Shown in pieces: positions 9,940-17,775 of a stretch of 64,000 nucleotides of DNA. Location of the stretch: assembly GCF_001712755.1 (NCBI RefSeq), contig NZ_MDKC01000023.1, positions 124,001-188,000 on the forward strand, written 5' to 3'. The notes beneath the pieces are model-generated. The model was given only the letters and a program-made list of their open reading frames with translations, made no database searches and was not told the DNA's origin. A program made the position numbers and the translations under genes. Origin of the DNA: Gottfriedia luciferensis. Lineage in GTDB: Bacteria > Bacillota > Bacilli > Bacillales > Bacillaceae_G. Numbering within the stretch: position 1 is the first letter of the stretch; each line of letters opens with the position of its first letter.

Positions 9940-9967
9940 ACCATCTATTACTAGATGGAAAAAATTA
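9940..9967. terminator. Bidirectional terminator-like hairpin
   Basis: CCATCTA / TAGATGG stem flanked by A-run and T/A-rich sequence, between the hypothetical membrane protein gene and the M20 gene. Confidence 0.55.
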
Positions 9968-10038
9968 AAAGCAGTATATTGTCAGAGTAGTCCTTAAAAC
10001 TTAATCTAATTACGAGCGCTTGGCAGGCTGTCTGACGC

Positions 10039-10494
10039 TTAATATTGAGCACCATTTATATTCCATACAATAAAAGTACACACAAAAATTAGTCCAAATA
10101 AGAACATCAATATAAATCCCGATAATTTTGCTAACCCTTTTTCTTCTTTTATAATTGCTATTACACCTGTAATTAAGCTTGCAAAAAGACAAATATAATA
10201 AATATAAAATGATAAAACTTTTATTGTATTTAAAGTTTCGATTGTAAATGCAAAAATTGCACTTATTAAACTCCCCAAAACAAAAAAGTATGCTAACTTA
10301 CCAATTTTTTGGCTAAACTTTATTACGCCATTTGTAATAATTCCAAAACAACTAATTAAGGAAAGCCAAAAAATTCCTTCTAAGATTCTTCTACTAACAA
10401 TTGGCAATGGCTTAGCAAAATGTCCTATTAATGAAATAAATATGACAAACAATAATATGAAGACATTTCTTCTATATTTTTTGAGCTCCTGCAA
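10039..10494 (-). CDS. Hypothetical four- to five-helix membrane protein
   Basis: A 151-residue very hydrophobic protein with membrane segments around residues 9-28, 37-57, 66-85, 92-113 and 125-147. The start is TTG behind AGGAGG, a convincing ribosome site. No family recognised. It is a single gene between the M20 peptidase and the VOC gene, read towards the peptidase. Confidence 0.6.
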   Translation of the reverse strand: MQELKKYRRNVFILLFVIFISLIGHFAKPLPIVSRRILEGIFWLSLISCFGIITNGVIKFSQKIGKLAYFFVLGSLISAIFAFTIETLNTIKVLSFYIYYICLFASLITGVIAIIKEEKGLAKLSGFILMFLFGLIFVCTFIVWNINGAQY

Positions 10495-10774
10495 ACCACT
10501 CAGCCTCCTAGGCTATAAGTTTATTAAACATCTTGCCCCAATGCATACTATTCAACAATAGAGACAATTCCCCTCTATTTAACAGATAAATTAATAAAAA
10601 AAAAAAGAACAAAAGTTCCCGTTTCATGTCGAAAAACTTTTATAAAGCCCACATTGCAAACGTATGTTCTTTATTTTATAATTTAGATATGGATAGAATA
10701 GAATATGGTACTGGATAGACAGGCGTTCAGAATATTTGAGTCATATTTCTTTCAAATTAAGGAGTGAAGTGGAC

Positions 10775-11206
10775 ATGTCATTAGAATTAATCCCTTATTT
10801 AATCATGGATGGAAATGCTCAAGAAGCAATCAATTTTTATGAAAAAGCACTTGATGCAAAGGTATTATTTAGTCAAACTTATGGAGAAGTTGGAGACGAT
10901 TCAGAAGGAAAAATACCGTCTGATGCTAAGAATTTAATTATGCACGCAACGATCCAAATCGGAAAATCCGTATTAATGCTTTCAGATACTTATCCTGGTT
11001 ACCCGTTCCAAAGTGGAAACCAAGTAACAATTTGTATTTCCACAAATGAAATTGAAATTTCAAAACGATTTTTTGAAGGCCTTTCAGAAGGTGGCGAAGT
11101 AGAATTACCTTTACAAGATACTGGATTTAGCCCATGTTACGGTAAAGTAGTAGACAAATTTGGCGTACTATTCCAAGTATTTACACACCCTGCTGGACAG
11201 CAATAA
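10775..11206 (+). CDS. VOC family protein, PhnB/YjdN-like
   Basis: A 143-residue vicinal-oxygen-chelate fold protein. The opening IPYLIMDGNAQEAINFYEKAL and the later GKVVDKFGVLFQVFT are typical of the PhnB-like/3-demethylubiquinone methyltransferase-like subgroup. The ATG at 10775 is chosen because GGAGTG stands 8 nt upstream; a TTG at 10736 adds 13 unlikely residues. No enzymatic activity can be predicted with confidence for this subgroup. Monocistronic. Confidence 0.8.
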   Translation: MSLELIPYLIMDGNAQEAINFYEKALDAKVLFSQTYGEVGDDSEGKIPSDAKNLIMHATIQIGKSVLMLSDTYPGYPFQSGNQVTICISTNEIEISKRFFEGLSEGGEVELPLQDTGFSPCYGKVVDKFGVLFQVFTHPAGQQ

Positions 11207-11330
11207 TCTTATTATTAATTCCTCACCTATTCTTGAATACATTGCTTGTTTAATTTTACATATTTCTAAACTTCCAGGTACCAAAAAATTAAAATTTTTA
11301 GTTAGAAATTTATACATAATTTACAACAAA

Positions 11331-11366
11331 AAAACGACTCGGCAAAATATGTCTGAGTCGTTTTGA
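11331..11366. terminator. Bidirectional terminator between VOC and SDR genes
   Basis: AAAACGACTC / GAGTCGTTTT stem, 10 bp with a 14-nt loop. It is placed between convergent genes. Confidence 0.8.
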
Positions 11367-11370
11367 TAAA

Positions 11371-12156
11371 TTATATTCTTCTTTGGATATACCTTACAAC
11401 GTTCGTAACTAATTTTCTTGGCATAAATCGAACAGAATTTGCTAGTATTTTATTCGTCATTCCTGGAATCACAATTGTTTTTCCACCTCTAAATCCCTTA
11501 TATGCTACTTTAGCAACATCTTTTACATTCCCAACGCCACTTTGGAATAAATTTGATTCATGCATATTAGCACGTTTTCCAAAATTAGTTTCTGTTGCAC
11601 CAGGACAAACAGCCGTTACATTAACATTTGTTCCTTTCAGTTCATTGGAAAGTGCTTCAGTAAAAGAAAGAACATAAGACTTTGTAGCATAATAAACAGC
11701 CATTAATGGTCCGGGTTGAAATGCTGCAGTGGATGCAATATTCATTACTCCACCTTTATTTCTTTCAATCATCCCTTTTAAAAACAGTTTTGTAAGATGT
11801 GTAACTGTACGTATATTTAAATCAATCATGTTTAACTCTTCGTCTAAACTTGTAGTTGCAAACTCCCCAAATAATCCAAACCCAGCATTATTCACTAAAT
11901 AATCAATTTGTATATTTTTAGCATTTAGTTCCTTTTGTAAAGAAACTATTTCCTCTTCCTTAGATAAATCCTTTGAAAATAGTTGAATCTTTACTTTCGA
12001 CATTGATTCAATTTCACTTTTTACTTTCATTAAATTATCAATCGATCTTGCTACTAAAACTAAATCGAATCCATCTTTTGCAAATAAAATAGCTAATTCT
12101 TTACCAATTCCTCCAGATGCCCCTGTAATTAATACGGTCTCGTTTGTCTTCATCAT
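11371..12156 (-). CDS. Short-chain dehydrogenase/reductase
   Basis: A 261-residue classical SDR. Rossmann motif TGASGGIGKELA near the N-terminus, NNAG at about residue 90, catalytic Ser in NIASTAAF and the YATKS active-site Tyr/Lys. It resembles the YqjQ/DltE-like group of NADP-dependent oxidoreductases. AAGGAGAAAAA precedes the start. A 24-bp palindrome lies 57 bp upstream (12213-12236) and may bind a regulator. Substrate unknown. Confidence 0.85.
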   Translation of the reverse strand: MMKTNETVLITGASGGIGKELAILFAKDGFDLVLVARSIDNLMKVKSEIESMSKVKIQLFSKDLSKEEEIVSLQKELNAKNIQIDYLVNNAGFGLFGEFATTSLDEELNMIDLNIRTVTHLTKLFLKGMIERNKGGVMNIASTAAFQPGPLMAVYYATKSYVLSFTEALSNELKGTNVNVTAVCPGATETNFGKRANMHESNLFQSGVGNVKDVAKVAYKGFRGGKTIVIPGMTNKILANSVRFMPRKLVTNVVRYIQRRI

Positions 12157-12212
12157 TTTTTCTCCTTACTGTTCACACTTATATTATTTATCGATTAATC
12201 CTAATTGAGATT

Positions 12213-12236
12213 ATATGTTTAAACATTTAAACATAT
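12213..12236. promoter_or_regulatory. Perfect 24-bp palindrome upstream of the SDR gene
   Basis: ATATGTTTAAA and TTTAAACATAT are perfect 11-bp arms around a 2-bp centre. This looks like a dimeric repressor operator in the promoter region of the SDR gene read to the left. No cognate regulator gene is adjacent. Confidence 0.55.
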
Positions 12237-12340
12237 TGGATGAAACTTACTATACCTTATAAAAGATAAAAAGACAATCATATATTGCCCTGAGAATGTT
12301 AAAATAAGCAAGCATGCTTAACTTATTTCACAAGTTTCTT

Positions 12341-12380
12341 TTCAATCTGCTCTGTTAAAGCAGATTCTTGATTTTCTTTT
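12341..12380 (+). terminator. Hairpin preceding repeat copy R1
   Basis: AATCTGCT / AGCAGATT stem followed by a T-rich tail (cttgattttctttt). It has the same hairpin-then-repeat layout as three later sites in the small-gene run. Confidence 0.55.
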
Positions 12381-12410
12381 GAAACTAAATGGCAGTAGAT
12401 AACACAATAA
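12381..12410 (+). repeat. Cassette-junction repeat, degenerate copy R1
   Basis: Contains AAATGGCAGTAGATAACACAAT, a diverged version of the 30-nt repeat at 13061, 13619 and 14232. Like those, it follows a hairpin and precedes a small plus-strand gene. Confidence 0.5.
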
Positions 12411-12446
12411 CTGATTATTTATATTATCTTAAATTAGGAGTGAACT

Positions 12447-12665
12447 ATAATCAATACGATTATAAGAATAACAGGAATTGCTTTATTTATTATAAGTATA
12501 CAAGTTTTAATTAGGGGTATTGTTCCTAGGTTCAATAGCGATCAGTTTAAATTCAAATTTATTTTATCACTAGTTCCAGATCAGTATGCTTTATTAGCTT
12601 ATATCATTATCCTCATTATTGGCCTTTTCCTTATAACTATTACAAAAAAATTTGATAATGAGTAA
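12447..12665 (+). pseudogene. Small two-helix membrane protein with no standard start codon
   Basis: An open frame of 72 codons encodes a protein with two clear membrane helices ([16 protein letters not shown] and LLAYIIILIIGLFLITI). A good ribosome site, AGGAGTG, sits 5 nt before an ATA where a start is expected. The codon before is ACT, and a stop (TGA) lies just upstream. There is no ATG, GTG or TTG early in the frame. The simplest reading is an ATG-to-ATA change that inactivates or strongly reduces translation. Use of ATA or ATT as a rare start cannot be excluded. Confidence 0.5.
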
Positions 12666-12737
12666 AAGGATTATCAAAGCAAGGTAAAGTTATTGAACTA
12701 ACTCATTGATTTAGTTATATAAGATATTAGGAGTGAG

Positions 12738-13011
12738 TTGGAAGAAATGGATATGATAATTAAGGAAATAAATGAACTTTTTCTGACCTTAAATTTTAAT
12801 AAAATAGTGATTAATGATATAGAAAACTTTGAATTCAATGGCGAGTATTATATGCTAACAAATTCTGGAAGTAACTACTATCTAGAATGTGTGTGCATTA
12901 TCATTAGAAGAAGCATATGAGGATTTGGAGGCATATTCTTCAAAACTATATTCATTTGATGAATTAAAAGTAAATATTAAGAATGATATTACGAAACTCT
13001 TATTCAAATAA
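12738..13011 (+). pseudogene. Small hypothetical gene interrupted by a frameshift in a TG repeat
   Basis: The frame opening at TTG 12738 (or ATG 12747) behind GGAGTGAG reads into a TGTGTGTG run near 12888 and stops at 12920. Shifting the frame there continues as ALSLEEAYEDLEAYSSKL and ends at TAA 13011. A terminator and repeat follow. Restoring one lost TG unit would give a continuous acidic protein of about 91 residues. No family recognised. It could be a pseudogene, a sequencing artefact or a slippage-controlled gene. Confidence 0.55.
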
Positions 13012-13033
13012 TGCAATGCATTGGTTAAAGATC

Positions 13034-13059
13034 ACGAGTTGTTCACAGCTCGTTTTTTT
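13034..13059 (+). terminator. Terminator ahead of repeat copy R2
   Basis: ACGAGTTGT / ACAGCTCGT stem with a short loop and seven T. Almost identical in sequence to the hairpin at 13591. Confidence 0.8.
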
Positions 13060-13060
13060 A

Positions 13061-13090
13061 TTCAACAAAATGGCAGATTAGTACAATAAG
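13061..13090 (+). repeat. Cassette-junction repeat, copy R2
   Basis: Thirty bases (TTCAACAAAATGGCAGATTA then GTACAATAAG), directly after a terminator T-run. It matches R3 in 26 and R4 in 28 of 30 positions by eye. Confidence 0.8.
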
Positions 13091-13202
13091 GAATTTGCAA
13101 ACTTATAGTTAAAAATGGAAAAATATATTAATGTTAGTAGTATCATCTTAGGAAAATCTTCTTAGTGAATATAATAAATTGAGTAACTAAAGGAGAATAA
13201 AA

Positions 13203-13445
13203 ATGAAAAAAATTCTTTTGTTTTCAGTAAGTTTTATCATATTATTTGTTGCTTTAAATGTATTCTCAGGTATGCTTTTAACGGTATTTTATCAGCCTGA
13301 TATAGCTAATCAATGGAGTAATATTTCAAAATTGCCAAATGAGGTTGTTTTTGTGGAAAATTCATCTGTATCTCCATTCATTATTACAATGTTATCGGTT
13401 ATTATCGCATTTGTTATACAAAACCGTTTTGCTAATGCTAATTAA
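13203..13445 (+). CDS. Hypothetical small membrane protein
   Basis: An 80-residue protein with an N-terminal hydrophobic segment (residues 4-28), a polar middle and a second membrane helix near the end (FIITMLSVIIAFVIQ). AAAGGAGAATAAAA precedes the ATG. No family recognised. It belongs to the run of small plus-strand genes delimited by terminator-plus-repeat units. Confidence 0.6.
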   Translation: MKKILLFSVSFIILFVALNVFSGMLLTVFYQPDIANQWSNISKLPNEVVFVENSSVSPFIITMLSVIIAFVIQNRFANAN

Positions 13446-13590
13446 AATATAATTGAGTTAACTAACTAATGCGATTCTTCAATAACGAAGGAACGTTTAA
13501 TGAACTACTTCATATGTCCATAAATCATCTTTCATAGTTCTTAATGAAGTAATGAAACTACCTTTTTTCTTTATTTCAGTAGGAGAGATC

Positions 13591-13617
13591 ACGAGTTGCT
13601 AACAGCTCGTTTTTTTT
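13591..13617 (+). terminator. Terminator ahead of repeat copy R3
   Basis: ACGAGTTG / CAGCTCGT stem followed by eight T. The stem closely matches the one at 13034, so hairpin and repeat appear to travel together. Confidence 0.8.
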
Positions 13618-13618
13618 A

Positions 13619-13648
13619 TGCAACAAAATGGCAGATTAGTTAAATAAG
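13619..13648 (+). repeat. Cassette-junction repeat, copy R3
   Basis: Thirty bases with AACAAAATGGCAGATTAGTT at the core, directly after the T-run of the terminator. Confidence 0.8.
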
Positions 13649-13790
13649 GATTTCGCTAAAAATAGTAGTTCTTTTTCTTCATGTAATAGGAAAATATCTT
13701 CCAATTGATTCATCTTTAGGTTCGTAGAAGGATGTTGTATTGCTTGAGTGGAATGTAACTTTAGAAAATAATTAAAAAAAGGAGATTTAT

Positions 13791-14165
13791 ATGAGGAAAA
13801 TTTTAATGATGTTTTGTTGTACACTACTTTTATTTGGTTGTTCGATGAACTCGAAAACAGAAAGTAAAGCTAGTCAAACTGTTGCAATTGTTGCCGTTAC
13901 GTCAGTTAACACAATTGTTTATACCTCAAAAGAAAACAGTGACCAATTAAAAGAAATTGAAAAAGGGTTTGACGCAAAAAAGGTGCAATCTGGACAAAAC
14001 GAAACCCCAACGACTGATTTAACTCTCTCGTTTATCAATGATTCGGGTAAAAAAGTGGAATACAATGTGAACTACAAACAAAATTTAGTAACTGCTTTAG
14101 GTGGAAAAGTATACAAACTTGATTCTAAGACAATCCAATCTCTTCAAGAACAGTTTATGAATTAA
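13791..14165 (+). CDS. Hypothetical lipoprotein
   Basis: A 124-residue protein with a short signal sequence and a clear lipobox (LLLFGC, lipidated Cys17), so it is predicted to be anchored on the outer face of the membrane. The mature part is polar and Lys/Ser/Thr-rich, with a possible small beta domain (TTDLTLSFINDSGKKVEYNV). AAAAAAGGAGATTTAT precedes the ATG. No family recognised. Flanked by repeat copies R3 and R4. Confidence 0.7.
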   Translation: MRKILMMFCCTLLLFGCSMNSKTESKASQTVAIVAVTSVNTIVYTSKENSDQLKEIEKGFDAKKVQSGQNETPTTDLTLSFINDSGKKVEYNVNYKQNLVTALGGKVYKLDSKTIQSLQEQFMN

Positions 14166-14203
14166 TTATGTTCAACTAACGCAGTGCATTATTTGATAAA
14201 CGT

Positions 14204-14231
14204 GATCGACGATTTTGTCGGTCCTTTTTTA
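14204..14231 (+). terminator. Terminator ahead of repeat copy R4
   Basis: GATCGAC / GTCGGTC stem (one G-T type pair) followed by CCTTTTTT. Confidence 0.7.
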
Positions 14232-14261
14232 TTGAACAAAATGGCAGATTAGTTCAATAAG
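14232..14261 (+). repeat. Cassette-junction repeat, copy R4
   Basis: Thirty bases beginning TTGAACAAAATGGCAGATTA. The ends TTGAAC and GTTCAA are perfect inverted repeats in this copy. Confidence 0.8.
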
Positions 14262-14365
14262 AAAAAGAAAATTTTCACTATGGTATATCATTTCAGGACT
14301 AATTAATTGGTATAATCATATAGAATTAATTTTAATTAAAATACAATTTAATAAAGGGGTTCAAT

Positions 14366-14851
14366 ATGACTAAAATGAATTTACCGTATGGAGTAACAGG
14401 GGGATATTACATGCCTGGAGAGGATCCTGAGCCACCCTCAATAAATAAGTTCGATTTTTATGAAAGATGTAAAAAAATAGCATTAAAAAAACATATACAA
14501 TATGAGATATTAAGATATTTAGAAGAAGATTGTAATAATTTCTATGCAGTAAAGTTTTTCTTTCTACCCCAACCTATATATGCAGTTGTAAATGCGGCAC
14601 ATCCATTTATAGCATTTTGTCTTGATGATGAATACAGTAAATTTGGAAACTCATTCCCATTGTATTTTATCGACTATGAAGAGTTGGCAGAAGAGTTTTC
14701 GGGGTATACAGTTATGAAAGTAATTGAATTGAACAAGCAATTTAATATTGAAGAACATGAGGAGTTAAGAAATATTCGTACTATTAAAGAACAAGTCAAA
14801 TATTGGAACCCTATAACAATTGGTGATGTAATGTTTAATTATTGGGATTAA
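14366..14851 (+). CDS. Hypothetical acidic protein (161 aa)
   Basis: A soluble, aromatic-rich 161-residue protein with no membrane segment. AAAGGGGTTCAAT precedes the ATG. Composition (many Tyr, Phe, Glu, Asp) and placement as the last gene in a run of small orphan genes are reminiscent of immunity-type proteins, but no family motif is recognised and no toxin gene is seen. It is followed by a palindromic repeat and a terminator. Confidence 0.6.
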   Translation: MTKMNLPYGVTGGYYMPGEDPEPPSINKFDFYERCKKIALKKHIQYEILRYLEEDCNNFYAVKFFFLPQPIYAVVNAAHPFIAFCLDDEYSKFGNSFPLYFIDYEELAEEFSGYTVMKVIELNKQFNIEEHEELRNIRTIKEQVKYWNPITIGDVMFNYWD

Positions 14852-14902
14852 TCTTGGTATCGCCTTTAAATTTCGTATAAATCAATTTAAATAAAGCTTT
14901 TT

Positions 14903-14936
14903 CTTGTTCAACTAAAGCATGCGTTAGCTTAACAAG
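14903..14936. repeat. 34-bp imperfect palindrome
   Basis: CTTGTTCAACTAAAGCAT pairs with GCGTTAGCTTAACAAG with few mismatches. TTCAACTAA also occurs at 14171, just before the terminator-R4 unit, linking this palindrome to the cassette-junction family. Confidence 0.6.
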
Positions 14937-14943
14937 CCACAGT

Positions 14944-14984
14944 AAAAAGTCGGTTCCTTAGCGCACAGGAATTCGACTTTTTTT
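14944..14984 (+). terminator. Terminator after the 161-aa gene
   Basis: AGTCGGTTCCT / AGGAATTCGACT interrupted stem followed by seven T. Confidence 0.8.
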
Positions 14985-15117
14985 AGATTGGAATTTACTT
15001 AGCGTCTGTTTCCCGTGTTTTGTTGGTAGGACCCGGGTACAGACAACAAGTCGGAAAAATAGTACGTTAAGGCTACAAGCTTTAATATGAAAGGAAAGTA
15101 CCGTTAACGAGTGTTTT

Positions 15118-15172
15118 GGAACTAAAAACTAGTTAGTTTAAAATGTACCCAAAATCGCTAGTTTTTAGTTCC
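15118..15172. repeat. Perfect 15-bp inverted repeat
   Basis: GGAACTAAAAACTAG (15118-15132) and CTAGTTTTTAGTTCC (15158-15172) are exact complements around a 25-nt loop. There is no T-run suited to termination. It could be the remains of a small inverted-repeat element. The rest of 14985-15395 shows no gene. Confidence 0.6.
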
Positions 15173-15395
15173 TAAACCTATTCCCCAAAAACAAAGTTCC
15201 ATCAAAACAAATCAAAAACCTTTTTGAAAGTCTTTAGAGAACTCAAAAACAGTCCATTTCCTTCTTAAAATTTGCATAGGATACAAAAATTCCAAAATGA
15301 TGGCGGCACCACTTCAAGATTTGGAACAACAATACCTGATCCTTGAAATACTATATTATTCTTTTGAGATTTCTGTATCTTTTTTTGAGTATTCA

Positions 15396-16109
15396 TTAAA
15401 ATTTACATGTTCCATCTGAACAATAATCATCGTGCGACGACTTTAATTTATACTTTTCAACCTTAGCATTCGCGTACTCTTCTTTCCAAACCCGTTGTAA
15501 TATTTCTAAAAATACTTGGCTAGGTTGTGCTCCAGAGATGGCATATTTATCATTCACTACGAAAAAGGGCAAGCCCTGAATCCCAATTTTTGATCCCTCG
15601 GCTCTATCAGCTGCAATATTCTTGCTATATTTATTATTTGCTAAAACATTCAAAGCTTCGTTGGCATCAAGACCTATCTCACTTGTAAGTCGAGCAAGTG
15701 TTGCATGGTCACCGATATCTAGTGAATCCGTGAAGTGAGCTTTCATAATACGCTCCATAAACTCCTGCATCTTCCCATTCTTTTTTGCATAATAAGAAAG
15801 GAGAAGCGCATCATATGAATTCGTAGGAATCATTGTATCAAATTGATAATCTAACCCAACCTCTTTCGCTTTCTGTATAAATTGATTGTTCAATGCTTTT
15901 GCTTTTTCATATGGGATACCATGCTTGGATGATAATACTTGATGGATATCCATTCCTGTATTTTTTTTCGCATATGGATCTAATTGAAAACTACGCAATA
16001 CGACTTCTACCTCTTCTTTGTGTTTAAACTGTTCTAACCCTATTTCAAATTGACGTTTGCCAATATAACAAAATGGGCAAACATAGTCCGACCATATCTC
16101 AATTTTCAT
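15396..16109 (-). CDS. DsbA family (FrnE-like) thiol-disulfide oxidoreductase
   Basis: A 237-residue cytoplasmic (no signal peptide) thioredoxin-fold protein with an inserted helical domain. The N-terminal active site CPFCYIG carries Cys11 and Cys14. The cis-Pro loop IQGLPFFVVN and ISGAQP are typical of the FrnE subgroup of DsbA proteins. The C-terminus has an extra pair, CSDGTC, also seen in FrnE-type proteins of Bacillaceae. AAGGGAGCATTCAAA precedes the start. Probably involved in thiol redox or protein refolding under stress. Confidence 0.88.
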   Translation of the reverse strand: MKIEIWSDYVCPFCYIGKRQFEIGLEQFKHKEEVEVVLRSFQLDPYAKKNTGMDIHQVLSSKHGIPYEKAKALNNQFIQKAKEVGLDYQFDTMIPTNSYDALLLSYYAKKNGKMQEFMERIMKAHFTDSLDIGDHATLARLTSEIGLDANEALNVLANNKYSKNIAADRAEGSKIGIQGLPFFVVNDKYAISGAQPSQVFLEILQRVWKEEYANAKVEKYKLKSSHDDYCSDGTCKF

Positions 16110-16134
16110 TTTGAATGCTCCCTTTTAAGCTGAT

Positions 16135-16779
16135 TTAATTATTATAGACAATGGGCATTCTTCTGATCAATTGGCTTTGTCGAGCAGCAGTATACATGAA
16201 TTTCGCCACATTTTCCCTAGAGACGGACATTTTACCTGGCTGATCGCCGAATGAATAATCATAAGATTGCCCTTTGTATTTGACATTAGGATTAATAATT
16301 CGAACGACTGTCCAATCCAGGTTCGAATGTTTAATAATTCCTTCCAGCTTTTTCATTTCGACATAACCGTTTGGCAAAAAGATCTTGGCCAATATTCCCG
16401 GCACCACCGTCGATAAGTTTTTCTTATCGTCTTCAGATTGCAAGGCCGGTGTCGCGAGCGTAATCAACCTTTTTTTATTGAACTTCTTCATCGCTTTGAC
16501 AATCAGGTCATGTCCATCGGCGACCGGCGTTCCTTTAAGCTTTCGCGACATATCAGACGGAGGTCCTAAGGCGCTGATCACGACATCCGCTTCCTCAACT
16601 GCCGTTTCAATGGCTGAAGCGTTCGAGAGTTCCCCCGTTACAAGCCTCAAATTGGAATGATTTAGCTTTATTTTCTCAGGGTTTCTAACATATGCCGTAA
16701 CGAAATCTCCGTTGTCTAATGCAAATCGCGTTAAAAGTTGACCGATTGCACCGCTTGCACCAAAAATAGTGATGTTCAT
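16135..16779 (-). CDS. NAD(P)-binding atypical SDR (NAD(P)H-binding family)
   Basis: A 214-residue atypical SDR/NmrA-like protein with a Rossmann motif TIFGASGAIGQLL at the N-terminus, VISALGPP and LDWTVVRIINPN in the usual places. The ATG at 16779 follows GGAGG at 9 nt; the longer frame to 16860 lacks such a site. Base composition is visibly GC-richer than neighbours, suggesting separate acquisition. It may act with the SDR at 16935 under the TetR gene at 17918, but a hairpin lies between the two. Substrate unknown. Confidence 0.8.
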   Translation of the reverse strand: MNITIFGASGAIGQLLTRFALDNGDFVTAYVRNPEKIKLNHSNLRLVTGELSNASAIETAVEEADVVISALGPPSDMSRKLKGTPVADGHDLIVKAMKKFNKKRLITLATPALQSEDDKKNLSTVVPGILAKIFLPNGYVEMKKLEGIIKHSNLDWTVVRIINPNVKYKGQSYDYSFGDQPGKMSVSRENVAKFMYTAARQSQLIRRMPIVYNN

Positions 16780-16845
16780 GGTCTTCTGCCTCCTTGTGTT
16801 ATGGTGTCTTGAATAAAATCCTTCCATTTCTGTGCCTCGATTAGC

Positions 16846-16882
16846 GTAGCCGTTTCTCACATCAAAAACGGCTACCTTTTTG
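16846..16882. terminator. Strong hairpin between two oxidoreductase genes
   Basis: GTAGCCGTTT / AAACGGCTAC, a 10-bp perfect stem. T-rich only on the plus strand (CTTTTTGG), although both flanking genes are on the minus strand. Confidence 0.55.
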
Positions 16883-16934
16883 GTGATTGATGACGGATTT
16901 ATACCCGAGATGATTGATTTTTAATCTACCCGAT

Positions 16935-17594
16935 TCATACTTTATCTTCCGTAATAAATTCTTCGACTCGATCTCTTTTGGTGTACATGTCGTACCAAAT
17001 TTCGGCGATTTTGTCTTGAACTCCCGAATTCGGCTGCATCCAGATTCCGATCGAAATGTGCCCTGCATAAATACCTTTGTCGTTTAATTCACTGTTCAAA
17101 TTGAAGATATAATTACGAAGACCCGAAACTGCAATTCCGACATTGCCCATCATTGGTACTGGATTGATTGCGGCTCCACCTGTCGTAAATAACAGAGCTC
17201 CACTTTGTTTATCCAACATATCCGGAAGCACTTCTCGAATACTCGATATCGCACCTAAAACGTTGAATTGAAATTGGTATAGCGCATTTTCTTCTGTTAC
17301 ATCTAATGCGGTTGTTACTGTATCGATACTTGGAGTTGGACTGTATTCAACCACATCAATAAATCCGTATTTCTCTTTGATCGTTGCGAAAGCTAAACTA
17401 ATTTGGGCTTTATTTAATATATCAGCTTGAAATGATGCTGCTTCAATGCCTAATTGTTCTAGTTCAATAACCAGTTGGTTCAACTTTTCTTCATTCCGGG
17501 CTATAAGCGCTACACGAAATCCGTTTTTTCCGAACTTCTTCGCAATAGACATTCCTAATCCTGGTCCTGCCCCAACAATTACAATATTTTTCAT
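16935..17594 (-). CDS. SDR-family protein lacking the usual catalytic Tyr-Lys
   Basis: A 219-residue Rossmann-fold protein with an N-terminal GAGPGLGMSIAKKFG nucleotide motif and an SDR-like overall layout. Where classical SDRs have YxxxK, this protein reads NVGIAVSGLRN, so the catalytic Tyr and Lys are missing. Similar degenerate SDRs exist among Bacillaceae. It may bind NAD(P) without classic reduction. It is divergent from the TetR gene at 17918, with a GC palindrome between, so control by that repressor is likely. Confidence 0.78.
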   Translation of the reverse strand: MKNIVIVGAGPGLGMSIAKKFGKNGFRVALIARNEEKLNQLVIELEQLGIEAASFQADILNKAQISLAFATIKEKYGFIDVVEYSPTPSIDTVTTALDVTEENALYQFQFNVLGAISSIREVLPDMLDKQSGALLFTTGGAAINPVPMMGNVGIAVSGLRNYIFNLNSELNDKGIYAGHISIGIWMQPNSGVQDKIAEIWYDMYTKRDRVEEFITEDKV

Positions 17595-17775
17595 AATATA
17601 ATTCCCTCCATAACTTCTTAGCTAATTATTTTTTCTAAGAGAGTTCATTTGATACAATAGGTACTACTTTATTTATTAAGAACCAATCGCATTTTCAATC
17701 TTTTGGGTATGATTCTGAATGATCACAACAATTTTCTTGATCAAAACCATTCCACAAAAACATGTGTTATTTAAG

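Noticed and set aside
12341..14984. Integron with attC sites
   Set aside because: No integrase gene, and the junction repeats lack the paired R/L boxes (RYYYAAC...GTTRRRY) and the size of attC sites. The layout is only cassette-like.
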